A stretch of 64,000 nt of DNA, taken from contig NZ_JAQPCN010000002.1 of the NCBI RefSeq assembly GCF_028464225.1, positions 434,001 to 498,000 of the forward strand, in the 5' to 3' direction. The notes below the pieces were generated by a model that was not told where the DNA came from, did not search any database, and worked only from the letters and a program-made list of their open reading frames with translations. The stretch is from Zeaxanthinibacter sp. PT1 (GTDB lineage Bacteria; Bacteroidota; Bacteroidia; Flavobacteriales; Flavobacteriaceae). Shown here piece after piece: positions 9,712 to 20,237 of this stretch; the first letter of the stretch is position 1, and every line of letters starts with the position of its first letter. The position numbers and the translations under genes were made by a program.

Positions 9712-10932
9712 TTATTCTGCCTGTAATTCGCGAACAAGCGAATCAAATTCTGTTTTGAATTCTGTATACTTCTCGCCGGTAGCTGGGCCGTTAAAACCGG
9801 TGTGGATCTTTCTCACCTCTCCCTTTTTGTCGATAAAAATAGTCGTAGGGTAAGACCAGACATGGTTGAGCATGGGTAATTTCTCCTGTGCTTTAGATTT
9901 ACTGCTGGTCCCGTATTGGGCTAATAAAACAGGATATGTAATGCCCACTCTTTCCTCCAGCCTTTCAATACTGTTAAAAGCTCTCTCCTCTGTCTTTGCG
10001 TACTCAAAAGCAAGGGCCACCACTTCCAGGTCTTCCGTGGGGTTATTGGCCAGGTAATCTACCAGGAACTTGGTCTCATCCAGGCAGTTCGGGCACCAAC
10101 TGCCCATCAATTGCACAATGACAACCTTGTCCTTGAATCGAGTATCTTCTAAAGAAATTGTATCCCCGGAACTATCCGGGAAGGCAAAGCTTACTTTGTC
10201 ATAGCCATCCTTTAAATAGGTGATACTTTCCTCGTCCTCCAGTTCAAACTGGGCATTCCGCCTGGCGGTGAATGGTTCCTGGAAATGATTCCCGGAGTAG
10301 AACTTGCCTTCTAACACAGAATCGCGAAACTGTGCGGCAAAAAGGAATGCGTGTGCACCGTCAAATGTAGAGAGTAGAAGACTGTCTCCACGCACTACCC
10401 CTTCCAGGTACCTGTAGTCTCCCGTAGTGGTCCTGAAGGTGCCGGTAACCTTAGAGCCCTCCTGGCTGAAAATCCCTTTGGCCGGGTATATATCTGTAGA
10501 ATCATTCCCAAAGCTCGCCTCCCAGGTGCCGTTAACATCAAATGCAGGGGCTTCATTTACCCGGAATCGTGGTTGATCTCCATATTTGGCAATAAATGCC
10601 TGGGACCGGTCTAATTCGTCTTTTATAAAATTTCCCCTGATCTGCTCACCCTCATATTTCCCGGCAATATAGCCGTCAAAAGCCGGCATTTTTATAGTGA
10701 TAGAATCCCCGATGGTCTCAATTTCATCTGCGACGATCTCTTCGCCGGCATTATAAACTTTGATGCCGTACCCTTTTCCGGCCTTAAAAAGTTCAAAAGA
10801 AAATGGCAGCTCTCTCCCATCCTGCACTTCCAGGGTGGCATGCCAAGGCCCTGTACGCAGTTCAGGGGTGGTCTTATCGTTACAGGAAACAAATAATAAA
10901 ATCGTGAGTATTGATCCGATGATTAATCGCAT
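9712..10932 (-). CDS. TlpA-like thiol:disulfide redox lipoprotein
   Basis: 406 residues. Lipobox LLFVSC (Cys17) indicates an envelope lipoprotein. Residues about 30-230 form beta-rich domains of the kind found before redox domains in Bacteroidota. From about residue 250 a thioredoxin fold follows, with active site SWCPNC (C280 and C283) and the later cis-Pro region VWSYPTTIFIDKKGEV. It likely reduces or shuffles disulfides in the periplasm; the substrate is unknown. Monocistronic, convergent with leuB and divergent from pheT. Confidence 0.88.
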   Translation of the reverse strand: MRLIIGSILTILLFVSCNDKTTPELRTGPWHATLEVQDGRELPFSFELFKAGKGYGIKVYNAGEEIVADEIETIGDSITIKMPAFDGYIAGKYEGEQIRGNFIKDELDRSQAFIAKYGDQPRFRVNEAPAFDVNGTWEASFGNDSTDIYPAKGIFSQEGSKVTGTFRTTTGDYRYLEGVVRGDSLLLSTFDGAHAFLFAAQFRDSVLEGKFYSGNHFQEPFTARRNAQFELEDEESITYLKDGYDKVSFAFPDSSGDTISLEDTRFKDKVVIVQLMGSWCPNCLDETKFLVDYLANNPTEDLEVVALAFEYAKTEERAFNSIERLEERVGITYPVLLAQYGTSSKSKAQEKLPMLNHVWSYPTTIFIDKKGEVRKIHTGFNGPATGEKYTEFKTEFDSLVRELQAE

Positions 10933-11017
10933 GAGGGCAGAATTATGAACATTAAAACCATCAAATATCTGTCAGAATTGTCACAATAAAAAATAAACCA
11001 ATTGAATCCCCGACATT

Positions 11018-11048
11018 TTGAATCGTTTCAAGCATTATCTTATCTTTG
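11018..11048 (+). promoter_or_regulatory. Promoter of pheT (Bacteroidota type)
   Basis: TTG at 11018-11020, 20 nt, then TATCTTTG at 11041-11048, an exact match to the TAnnTTTG -7 element of Bacteroidota housekeeping promoters. The pheT ATG at 11067 follows 18 nt later, giving a leader of about a dozen nucleotides. Confidence 0.7.
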
Positions 11049-11066
11049 GGCGTTTAAATTTCAACG

Positions 11067-13490
11067 ATGAACATTTCCTATAACTGGCTCAAACAATTCC
11101 TTCAAATTAACTGGGAATCCCATAAAACTGCTGAACTTTTAACAGATCTCGGGTTGGAAGTAGAAGGCGTCACGGCATTTGAATCTGTCAAAGGTGGCCT
11201 GGAAGGTATAGTAGTAGGACATGTACTGGAGTGTGAGAAGCATCCCAATGCAGATAAGTTGCAGCTGACCAAGGTAGATATTGGTGGAGATACCGCACTG
11301 CAAATCGTATGTGGAGCCCCTAATGTGGCCAAAGGTCAAAAGGTACCCGTGGCAACTATAGGCACCACCCTCTACGATGCCGAAGGAGAGGCATGGACCA
11401 TTAAGAAAGGAAAGATCCGTGGCGAAGAAAGCCAAGGAATGATCTGCGCAGAAGATGAGCTTGGATTGGGTGAGAGTCATGACGGGATCATGGTCCTGGA
11501 CAGCAGTCTTAAACCGGGTACCCCCTGTTCTGAAATTTTCAGTATAGAAAATGATGAGGTCTTCGAAATTGGCCTGACACCGAACCGGGCTGATGCCATG
11601 AGTCATTACGGAGTGGCAAGAGATCTGAAAGCAGGCCTTCTTCAAAAAGAGATTCACATTCCTCTCAATACACCAAGTGTAAGTAACTTTCATATCGATA
11701 ATCGATCTTTAAAATTTGAAGTTGAGGTTGATGACGCTCAAATGGCGCCTCGCTATTGCGGAGTCAGTATGAGCAACCTGATTGTTCAGCCTTCACCAGA
11801 CTGGCTACAGAACAGGTTAAGGGCCATTGGCGTAAAACCCATCAATAATGTTGTGGATGCGACCAACTATGTGCTGCACGAGCTGGGTCAACCTTTACAT
11901 GCTTTTGATGCTGATCGTATCTATGGGAAAAAGATCAAGGTGAAGACGCTGAAAGCGGGCACTAAATTCGTTACCCTGGACGGGGAAGAGCGTACCTTAC
12001 ATGAAGAGGACCTGATGATATGTGATGCTGAAAAGCCCATGTGCATTGCAGGAGTTTTTGGCGGGATTAATACCGGGGTGACAGAAAATACCAGGGCCAT
12101 CTTCCTGGAAAGTGCATATTTTAACCCTGTCGCAGTAAGGAAAACTGCCAAAAGACACGGTCTTAACACGGATGCTTCTTTCAGGTTTGAGCGAGGAATA
12201 GACATCAACAACGTAGAATACAGCCTTATGCGGGCAGCCCTTTTGATCAGGGAACTGGCCGGGGGTGAGATCAGTTCGGAAATTGTAGACCTCTACCCTA
12301 AGAAAAAAGAGGACAGGCAGGTATTCCTGACCTTTGAAAAGATCAACAACCTGATTGGGCAGGAAATTCCAAAGGATACTATCAAATCCATACTGGCTTC
12401 CCTGGATATCCAGGTGAAGAGCGTCACTGAATCCGGCCTCGGCCTGTTGATCCCGTTTTACAGGATCGATGTAGAGCGAGAGGTTGATGTGATCGAAGAG
12501 ATATTAAGGGTATATGGCTACAATAACATACAGTTTGATTCTAAACTGAATGCTTCCATTGCACCGAGCGGAAAGTTTGAGGATTATCGCCTGCAAAACA
12601 TCGCAGGGGACCTGCTGGCCTCTAAAGGATTTTTTGAGACCCTATCCAACAGTCTTACCAGTCCAAAATACCAGGAACTCATACAGCAAGATGACAGGGG
12701 AACCGTCGCCATCATGAACCCATTGAGTACGGAGTTGTCGGCGCTGCGAAGATCCATGATCTTTTCAGGAATGGAAACTATCTCTCATAACATCAACCGT
12801 CAGAAACCTAACCTGAAATTATTCGAATTCGGCTCTACTTATCACAAGTTAGAATCAGGATATGACGAGCAACAACACTTATGCTTGTGGGTTACCGGAA
12901 ACCGAAGCGAAGACAGTTGGGTAGCAGAAAAAAAGAAATCTGATTTTTTCTTTCTGAAGGCAGTGGTAGAACACGTTCTCCAGCGTATTGGGGTAAACAC
13001 ATACGAGGCTGTACCTATAGAAGATGATACCTATTCTGAAGGTCTTTCCCTGAACACCAAGGAGGGCAGCATTGCTAAACTGGGTGTTGTAGCTAAGAAT
13101 ATCACTAAGGCTTTTGACATCAAGAACGAAGTTCTTTACGCCGACCTCGATTGGGAAGCGATCATCAAATTTGCCTCCAGGAACAAAGTGTTATACAAGG
13201 AAGTCTCTAAATATCCGGAAGTGAAACGAGATTTTGCGCTATTGCTGGATGAACATGTTATCTTTAAGCAAGTCTATGATCTGGCCTATGCCACTGAAAA
13301 GAAACTCCTGAAACAGGTGAACCTCTTTGATGTATACACCGGTAAGAACCTGCCGGAGGGTAAGAAATCTTATGCGGTAAGTTTTACCTTGCTCGATGAG
13401 AAAAAGACCCTGACCGATAAGCAGATTGATAAGATCATGAAGAAACTACAATCAAAGTTCGAGACTGAACTGGGAGCCGAGTTGCGTTAG
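11067..13490 (+). CDS. pheT: Phenylalanine-tRNA ligase beta subunit
   Basis: Beta chain of the alpha2-beta2 enzyme that charges tRNA-Phe. The 807 residues match the family. Domains in order: N-terminal helix (MNISYNWLKQFLQI), tRNA-binding OB fold (about 40-150, with HPNADKLQLTKVDIGG and QIVCGAPNV), B3/B4 editing domain (NVVDATNYVLHELGQPLHAFDADRI near 260-285), B5 domain (about 405-475), catalytic-like core, and C-terminal FDX-ACB anticodon domain (YPEVKRDFALLLDEHV onward). The alpha-subunit gene pheS is not adjacent, which is usual in flavobacteria. Convergent with the fasciclin gene; the 3' ends overlap by 4 bp. Confidence 0.97.
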   Translation: MNISYNWLKQFLQINWESHKTAELLTDLGLEVEGVTAFESVKGGLEGIVVGHVLECEKHPNADKLQLTKVDIGGDTALQIVCGAPNVAKGQKVPVATIGTTLYDAEGEAWTIKKGKIRGEESQGMICAEDELGLGESHDGIMVLDSSLKPGTPCSEIFSIENDEVFEIGLTPNRADAMSHYGVARDLKAGLLQKEIHIPLNTPSVSNFHIDNRSLKFEVEVDDAQMAPRYCGVSMSNLIVQPSPDWLQNRLRAIGVKPINNVVDATNYVLHELGQPLHAFDADRIYGKKIKVKTLKAGTKFVTLDGEERTLHEEDLMICDAEKPMCIAGVFGGINTGVTENTRAIFLESAYFNPVAVRKTAKRHGLNTDASFRFERGIDINNVEYSLMRAALLIRELAGGEISSEIVDLYPKKKEDRQVFLTFEKINNLIGQEIPKDTIKSILASLDIQVKSVTESGLGLLIPFYRIDVEREVDVIEEILRVYGYNNIQFDSKLNASIAPSGKFEDYRLQNIAGDLLASKGFFETLSNSLTSPKYQELIQQDDRGTVAIMNPLSTELSALRRSMIFSGMETISHNINRQKPNLKLFEFGSTYHKLESGYDEQQHLCLWVTGNRSEDSWVAEKKKSDFFFLKAVVEHVLQRIGVNTYEAVPIEDDTYSEGLSLNTKEGSIAKLGVVAKNITKAFDIKNEVLYADLDWEAIIKFASRNKVLYKEVSKYPEVKRDFALLLDEHVIFKQVYDLAYATEKKLLKQVNLFDVYTGKNLPEGKKSYAVSFTLLDEKKTLTDKQIDKIMKKLQSKFETELGAELR

Positions 13491-14035
13491 CGAGGTGCGA
13501 TCACACGGTCTATCACGTGGATAACACCGTTGCATTGGTCAGCATCTGCTGTAGTGATCCTGGCCGTGTTGCCCAGGCAATCGGTCAAGACGATATCGAT
13601 CCCGTCCATGGTGGCTCTTAATGTGTTTCCTTCCAAGGTGGTAAATGAAGCACTCCCCTCTCCCCTGCACAGGGCTTTCAGGATATCTGATGCCGTAAAT
13701 TTTCCTGCTATCATATGATAAGTGAGCAAGGCCTTCAGTTCCTGCTTGTTTTCAGGAAGTAACAGCCTTTCCAGCCGCTCAGAACTGAGTGTTTCAAAAG
13801 CCTGGTCTGAGGGCGCAAAAACCGTGTAAGGCCCTTGACTGTGTAACCGGTCCGTCAAACCCGCCGCCATTACGGCAGCCATTAAGGTTTTATGTTCGTC
13901 AGATTTATCCGCAGTTTCTATTATGGAGTAAGCCGGGCCGATCTCCCCGTAGGTAGACGGGTCATATTGGGCGTTGGTCGTCAGTAGAGTACAGAGCAGG
14001 CTTAGGCCTGCCAGTATGGCTTTCAAAGTGTTCAT
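13487..14035 (-). CDS. Secreted fasciclin-domain (FAS1) protein
   Basis: One FAS1 domain preceded by a signal peptide (MNTLKAILAGLSLLCTLLTTNAQ). FAS1 modules mediate adhesion or ligand binding outside the cytoplasm. Hallmarks are LMAAVMAAGLTDRLHSQGPYTVFAPSDQAFETL (H1 region, shown here as one block only for orientation of the domain start near residue 50) and CNGVIHVIDRVIAP at the end (H2 region). The frame extends 15 codons upstream to 14080, but the ATG at 14035 puts the signal peptide at the N-terminus, so it is preferred. Its 3' end overlaps pheT by 4 bp. Confidence 0.85.
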   Translation of the reverse strand: MNTLKAILAGLSLLCTLLTTNAQYDPSTYGEIGPAYSIIETADKSDEHKTLMAAVMAAGLTDRLHSQGPYTVFAPSDQAFETLSSERLERLLLPENKQELKALLTYHMIAGKFTASDILKALCRGEGSASFTTLEGNTLRATMDGIDIVLTDCLGNTARITTADADQCNGVIHVIDRVIAPR

Positions 14036-14171
14036 CGGGGCGTGATGTTTAATCGACAAAAGGTGCGATTTCATCGACAATATACAATTATCATCGGATC
14101 ATGGAAGAAGCTGACCGGGGCTTAGCAGATAATTTAACAAATAATTAACAAATAGCCTCTTTTGGCTTATA

Positions 14172-14202
14172 TTGGATTCGATCCTCCATTTGCTTAATTT
14201 TG
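14172..14202 (+). promoter_or_regulatory. Probable promoter of the membrane protein gene at 14228
   Basis: TTG at 14172-14174, 20 nt, then TAATTTTG at 14195-14202, matching the TTG/TAnnTTTG pattern. The ATG at 14228 is 25 nt downstream. Confidence 0.55.
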
Positions 14203-14227
14203 AAGTAATTGCTAAAAATGGAAAAGA

Positions 14228-14947
14228 ATGAAGTTGAAGAAAACCAATATCGAATCTCGCCTGGCTCATACCAGAAAGGCATCCGAGGGCGAATCCAGGA
14301 TACTGGAAGAAGTGTATGAAATTCTCAGGAAGGATGAAGCGCATGAACAGCGTATCTCTGAAAACCTTAAAGGAAATCGCGCTGCGGAGAATAATGCCTT
14401 TGATTTTGAATTGATAGACACCTCCAAAATTTACCACCTGCACCAGATCAGGGAGACCTGTATCAATTACAGGCTGCGATTCCTGGATATCAGGTACTTT
14501 AAAGGAGAAGTACCCCGGGAGGCCGTTGCTAAAATCAAAGCCATAGAAAAAGACCACGGGATAGAACTCAAGGGATTTAAATTGATGGCCCCTTCCAAAC
14601 TCTTTAAGCTGGAGGACAAAGACGACCCCTTACTCTTTGCACCTATCGGGAATGGGTATTATTACCTGATACATACCTGGGGAAATGATCTGCACCCCTT
14701 GAGAAGAATGCTGGTATGGCCATTTAAGAATGTCATCAATCTTTCTGCAGTGGTTGTACTAATCAGCCTGCTGGCTACCTTAATGGTGCCCCAGGGACTT
14801 TTCTCAAAATCGAGTACCGCCGCAGAATTCTGGATCATCTTCTTCTTCATGTTCAAATCTATCGCGGCAGTAGTGATCTTCTACGGCTTTGCCCTGGGAA
14901 AGAATTTTAACCCGGCCATCTGGAACAGCAAATACTTTAATGCTTAG
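14228..14947 (+). CDS. Hypothetical membrane protein with two C-terminal transmembrane segments
   Basis: 239 residues that I do not recognise. The first 165 residues are soluble and charged, with a helical start (RKASEGESRILEEVYEILRKDEAHEQR) and a mixed domain containing YRLRFLDIRYFKGEVP. Two hydrophobic stretches follow (about 174-192, VINLSAVVVLISLLATLMV, and 201-222, AEFWIIFFFMFKSIAAVVIFYG), so the soluble domain is probably cytoplasmic with a short hairpin in the inner membrane. It has its own promoter and a strong downstream terminator, so it is a single-gene unit. No functional clue comes from the neighbours. Confidence 0.7.
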   Translation: MKLKKTNIESRLAHTRKASEGESRILEEVYEILRKDEAHEQRISENLKGNRAAENNAFDFELIDTSKIYHLHQIRETCINYRLRFLDIRYFKGEVPREAVAKIKAIEKDHGIELKGFKLMAPSKLFKLEDKDDPLLFAPIGNGYYYLIHTWGNDLHPLRRMLVWPFKNVINLSAVVVLISLLATLMVPQGLFSKSSTAAEFWIIFFFMFKSIAAVVIFYGFALGKNFNPAIWNSKYFNA

Positions 14948-14976
14948 AAATACATTAAGTGACTATAATAAAAAAA

Positions 14977-15003
14977 GGGACGATATAATATCATCCCTTT
15001 TTT
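14977..15003. terminator. Bidirectional intrinsic terminator
   Basis: Stem GGGACGAT / ATCATCCC (14977-14984 with 14990-14997, one C-A mismatch) with a 5-nt loop. Runs of A before and T after let it work on both strands. It sits between the convergent genes ending at 14947 and 15026. Confidence 0.8.
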
Positions 15004-15025
15004 ATTGTGTTCTCCGTCTGCTCCT

Positions 15026-16705
<1,680 letters not shown>

Positions 16706-16830
16706 TCAGCAAGAATATAGCAGAGCATTTAGGGGTCAAAACGTTAAGCTTTGCCTTATTTTAACGGCGCATTAACAGCCTTGACCTAGGGGTTTTATTA
16801 GCTTTGTTTGAGTTTGGCAGATAATCATCT

Positions 16831-18213
16831 ATGAACAAAATTTTATTTTGTCTCTTTATTTTATTGAGTTTTTCGTGCAGGGATGATCAACATCATTCCC
16901 CTTCCGTCGTATTTACTGGTGAGATAGTTAATCCTACCGGTGAGTACGTTTATCTATTTAAGAACGACGTGGAAATAGATTCTGCAAAGCTCGATGAGAA
17001 CAACCGCTTCAGCTTCCGTTTAGACTCGATCAGTGAGGGTCTTCACAATTTTAAACACAACCCGGAATACCAATACATCTACCTGGAGGAGGGTGATAGC
17101 CTTGCCGTACGTCTCAATACGACAGACTTTGACGAATCACTCGTATTCTCAGGATCCGGGGAAAAGGTCAATAATTTCCTGATAGAAATGTTCCTTTCGC
17201 ATGAAGACGAAGAGGAGTACATCAATACATTGTATACCCTGTCACCGTCAGAATTCAGTCAGCAGATCGATTCCCTCCGCAACATCAAGTTAGAATACCT
17301 GGAACGTTTGTTGCAGGAGCACGAATTTTCGGATCAGACCAGGGAGATCGCCCAGGCCAGTATTGATTATGATTACTATATCTACAAAGAATTATACCCC
17401 TTCTTTCATAAAAAGAGACAAGGGATGGACCAGGTCCCTGAGCTACCCGAGGATTTCTATGCGTACCGGGAGAACATAGACCTGAATAACGAGGATCTTA
17501 CCTATTTCAGGCCTTACTACAAGTTTATAAATTACCATTTATCTAACAGGACCTATATGCAGTGTGTGGATAATTGTGACATGGCCAACCCCGCGGTAAA
17601 GAGTTACCTGCATTTTAACACCCACAAACTAGGCCTTATAGATAGCCTGATCACCCAGAAGGATCTAAGGGACAATGTATTCCGTTACGTCGCCATAGAT
17701 TACCTGCTCAAAGTACAGGACAACGCAGAAAACAACCAGGAATTCATAGAGAAGTTTCATCAACTCTCAGGGAACAACAAGCACATTAAGGAGATCAATA
17801 ACCTGTATGAAGGTATCAGGAATATTCAGCCCAACAATGAGCTACCTGCTATCATGGTAGCAGACCAAGGAGGGAATATGGTTCAGCTAAAAGATATTGC
17901 CCGAGGCAAGGATGTGGTTTTCTATTTTTGGTCGGCCAACCAGAAAGGGCACTTTGACAGTATGGTATCCCGGGTAAAGGAACTTGAAAAAAAATATCCC
18001 GACTATCATTTTATCGGTCTTAACTTCAATACAGAGGACGATACCTGGCAGAATTTAGTAGCGAGTAAGGGACTTAACCCTGAGAACCAGTACCGTTCCA
18101 GGAACTTCGAGGAGTTGACCAACACTTTGGTGATCTACCCGATGAACAAGGTGATCATCGCTAAGGACAGCCTTATCGTCGACGCTTTTGCCAATCTCTA
18201 TACATCATTTTAA
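16831..18213 (+). CDS. Thioredoxin-fold lipoprotein lacking the CXXC active site
   Basis: 460 residues, lipobox LLSFSC (Cys16), so an envelope lipoprotein. Residues about 27-110 look like the beta-rich DUF4369-type domain that precedes TlpA redoxins in Bacteroidota (VVFTGEIVNPTGEYVYLF). A long helical middle follows. From about residue 335 there is a thioredoxin-like fold (KGKDVVFYFWS through VIYPMNKVIIAKDS). The site that normally reads FWASWCGPC reads FWSANQKGH, so both catalytic cysteines are missing. It probably has a binding or structural role rather than redox activity. A candidate -7 box TAGCTTTG lies at 16799-16806. Confidence 0.72.
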   Translation: MNKILFCLFILLSFSCRDDQHHSPSVVFTGEIVNPTGEYVYLFKNDVEIDSAKLDENNRFSFRLDSISEGLHNFKHNPEYQYIYLEEGDSLAVRLNTTDFDESLVFSGSGEKVNNFLIEMFLSHEDEEEYINTLYTLSPSEFSQQIDSLRNIKLEYLERLLQEHEFSDQTREIAQASIDYDYYIYKELYPFFHKKRQGMDQVPELPEDFYAYRENIDLNNEDLTYFRPYYKFINYHLSNRTYMQCVDNCDMANPAVKSYLHFNTHKLGLIDSLITQKDLRDNVFRYVAIDYLLKVQDNAENNQEFIEKFHQLSGNNKHIKEINNLYEGIRNIQPNNELPAIMVADQGGNMVQLKDIARGKDVVFYFWSANQKGHFDSMVSRVKELEKKYPDYHFIGLNFNTEDDTWQNLVASKGLNPENQYRSRNFEELTNTLVIYPMNKVIIAKDSLIVDAFANLYTSF

Positions 18214-18253
18214 TCCACCTGTAGTTACAGGTAAATCCATACGGCACAAAAAA

Positions 18254-18276
18254 AGCCCGGGCTTTATACCCAGGCT
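18254..18276 (-). terminator. Intrinsic terminator, mainly for the transaldolase-like gene
   Basis: Stem AGCCCGGG / CCCAGGCT (18254-18261 with 18269-18276, one mismatch) and a 7-nt loop. On the minus strand it is followed by seven T (complement of 18248-18254). It may also stop the convergent lipoprotein transcript from the other side. Confidence 0.75.
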
Positions 18277-18304
18277 AATTTTATAATGATCTTTTACATA
18301 TAAT

Positions 18305-18958
18305 TTAATTTCCTTTCTTATAATCTTCAAGGAATTTCTTAAGTCCGATATCCGTTAACGGGTGATTTAACAAGCCTGTAATGGAAGAAAGTGGTCCTGT
18401 CATCACATCGGCACCAAGCTTGGCGCAATCGATCACATGCATGGTATGCCTGATTGATGCGGCCAGTATCTCAGTCTCAAATCCATAATTATCGTAGATA
18501 AGACGAATTTCGGAGATCAGGTTAAGACCGTCTGTAGAAATATCATCTAATCTGCCCAGGAAGGGAGAAACATAGGTTGCCCCTGCCTTGGCAGCCAATA
18601 AGGCCTGCCCGGCAGAAAACACCAGTGTACAGTTGGTCCTGATTCCCTTATCCGAAAAATATTTAAGCGCCTTAACACCATCTTTGATCATGGGAACTTT
18701 TACCACGATCTGATCGTGCAGTTCTGCCAGTTCTTCACCCTCTTTGACGATCTGGTCAAACTCTGTGGCGATCACCTCAGCTGAGACGTCCCCGTCTACG
18801 ATGTCGCAGATCGTAACATAGTGCTTCAGTATATTGTCTTTTCCCGTGATGCCTTCTTTGGCCATCAGCGAAGGATTGGTAGTAACCCCGTCAAGAACCC
18901 CTAATTCCTGGGCTTCTTTGATCTGATCGAGGTTAGCAGTGTCTATAAAAAATTTCAT
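18305..18958 (-). CDS. Fructose-6-phosphate aldolase / transaldolase (TalC-MipB type)
   Basis: 217-residue TIM-barrel aldolase of the short transaldolase group. [16 protein letters not shown] and [15 protein letters not shown] are family signatures; the Schiff-base lysine lies in VVKVPMI near residue 85; [31 protein letters not shown] (start near 111) is the phosphate-side loop region. It acts in the non-oxidative pentose phosphate pathway or cleaves fructose 6-phosphate; sequence alone does not decide between transaldolase and aldolase, although ASIRHTMHV is closer to the transaldolase-like members. An SDR gene lies 55 nt upstream on the same strand. Confidence 0.9.
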   Translation of the reverse strand: MKFFIDTANLDQIKEAQELGVLDGVTTNPSLMAKEGITGKDNILKHYVTICDIVDGDVSAEVIATEFDQIVKEGEELAELHDQIVVKVPMIKDGVKALKYFSDKGIRTNCTLVFSAGQALLAAKAGATYVSPFLGRLDDISTDGLNLISEIRLIYDNYGFETEILAASIRHTMHVIDCAKLGADVMTGPLSSITGLLNHPLTDIGLKKFLEDYKKGN

Positions 18959-19013
18959 AAGTGTGTGTTTAGATCTATAATGTATAAGAGACCCCTAAGA
19001 TAGGGATACTATG

Positions 19014-19823
19014 CTACAATTTATAATGATTGATCAATAACCTCTCGTATAGTTGATCAGGGAGTAACTTCTTCAGGACCAGGGAAAACTTTTGTAACGG
19101 ACTACCTACACGGTAATGCACTTTTGGCCGCTTAGTTTGCATAATCTGATATACCTTTTCTGCCACTTTGATGGGGTTTTGACCCGCTTCTACATGCTGG
19201 TCCATAAGCTTCAAGGTATTGGAGTAAGCATCTTTGTAAGGCGACCGTTCTGATATGGGTGCATGGTATCGTCCTGCTGCGATGTTCGTAGCAAAATCAC
19301 CCGGGGCGAGGGAAGTACATTGAATATTAAAGTCCTTTACCTCCATTCTCAATGCCTCGGTCATCAACTCTAACGCCCCTTTGCTCGCTGAATAATACGC
19401 GCGATATGGTAGTCCCATATAACCGGCAATGGAGGTAATATTGATGATCTGCCCGTTACCCTGTTCACGCATGATAGGGAGTACAGCATTTATCATGGAT
19501 AAAGGACCGTGCAGATTAGTGTCAAAAGCTTTGCGAATTTCGTCAGCCGGAGTTTCTTCTATGGGGCCGGTTATCCCTACCCCTGCATTGTTGATCAGGA
19601 CGTCTATCCTCCCCTCCATCTCCAGAAGCTGAGCGGTGGCTGCGGTGATGGATGCCTGATCACGCACATCGAGCTTTAGAAGTTTGAAGGCCGAGAATTC
19701 TTTATTTTTTTCAGGATTCCGGCTGGTACCATAAACGGTATATCCTTTCCCGCTGAGGAATGTGCCAATTGCCAGGCCGATACCGGAACTACCGCCTGTG
19801 ATCAAGACCACCTTATTTTTCAT
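19014..19823 (-). CDS. Short-chain dehydrogenase/reductase
   Basis: Classical SDR of about 270 residues. The Rossmann motif TGGSSGIG lies near residue 9, NNAG(VGITGP) near 85, and the catalytic YYSASKGALE (Tyr-x3-Lys) near 155. A Tyr-Lys-Ser triad is present, with Ser in NITSIAGYMG. The sequence TSRNP after the second strand hints at NADP binding. The substrate is unknown. The start is either the ATG at 19823 or one three codons upstream (19832); the former places the glycine motif at its usual position. Probably co-transcribed with the transaldolase-like gene 55 nt downstream. Confidence 0.9.
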   Translation of the reverse strand: MKNKVVLITGGSSGIGLAIGTFLSGKGYTVYGTSRNPEKNKEFSAFKLLKLDVRDQASITAATAQLLEMEGRIDVLINNAGVGITGPIEETPADEIRKAFDTNLHGPLSMINAVLPIMREQGNGQIINITSIAGYMGLPYRAYYSASKGALELMTEALRMEVKDFNIQCTSLAPGDFATNIAAGRYHAPISERSPYKDAYSNTLKLMDQHVEAGQNPIKVAEKVYQIMQTKRPKVHYRVGSPLQKFSLVLKKLLPDQLYERLLINHYKL

Positions 19824-19990
19824 AGCCTGCAAATTAACAAATTAATGTCCCCTGTCACAAGTGGGCTGCACAAATAAAAGTATCCGGCATATGCTGTGAA
19901 AGTAAAGTATTGTAAGGTGTATATGTGAATTGAACAGACCGTGGGTATTGAAGGAGAAATACAGCTCGCCGTATCTGACTTTTGGGCATA

Positions 19991-20091
19991 AAAAAAAGGC
20001 AAGCTACCTACATCGCACCGCTACGACCGCATACCCTTGCTGCGTTCCCGCCCTGGGGGATTCTGCAGGAGCTGGTCGTGTAGGACTTGCC
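19991..20091 (-). ncRNA. ffs: Signal recognition particle RNA, small bacterial type (4.5S-like)
   Basis: About 100 nt on the minus strand. The conserved SRP domain IV apical region is plain: AGGGCGGGAACGCAGCAAGGG (read on the minus strand around 20038-20058) holds the asymmetric and symmetric loops that bind Ffh. The ends pair (GGCAAG near 20091 with CTTGCC near 19998), and a run of seven T follows as terminator. A perfect promoter lies immediately upstream. It targets nascent membrane and secreted proteins with Ffh and FtsY, neither of which is in this window. It accounts for the longest protein-free stretch (19833-20237); the rest of that stretch holds promoters only. Confidence 0.93.
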
Positions 20092-20096
20092 TCGTG

Positions 20097-20126
20097 CAAA
20101 GATACAATCTTTTATATTTGAGGCAA
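20097..20126 (-). promoter_or_regulatory. Promoter of SRP RNA
   Basis: On the minus strand TTG (20126-20124), exactly 19 nt, then TATCTTTG (20104-20097). This is a perfect Bacteroidota housekeeping promoter. The expected start of the RNA is a few nucleotides downstream, at about 20091. A second TATCTTTG (20146-20153) points the other way, toward the glutaminyl cyclase gene, without a well-spaced TTG. Confidence 0.85.
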
Positions 20127-20237
20127 TCAATTTCGCCTCTTATTTTATCTTTGCATACAGTTTGTAAAATGTTAACATTGCCGTGATGGCAGGGCTTTCA
20201 ATAGCACTGGCCGCAATTACCTCTAAACCAGAAATTC

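Noticed and set aside
16741-16770. CGTTAA / TTAACG inverted repeat upstream of the lipoprotein at 16831
   Set aside because: Six-bp AT-rich arms with a 13-nt spacer are easily expected by chance.
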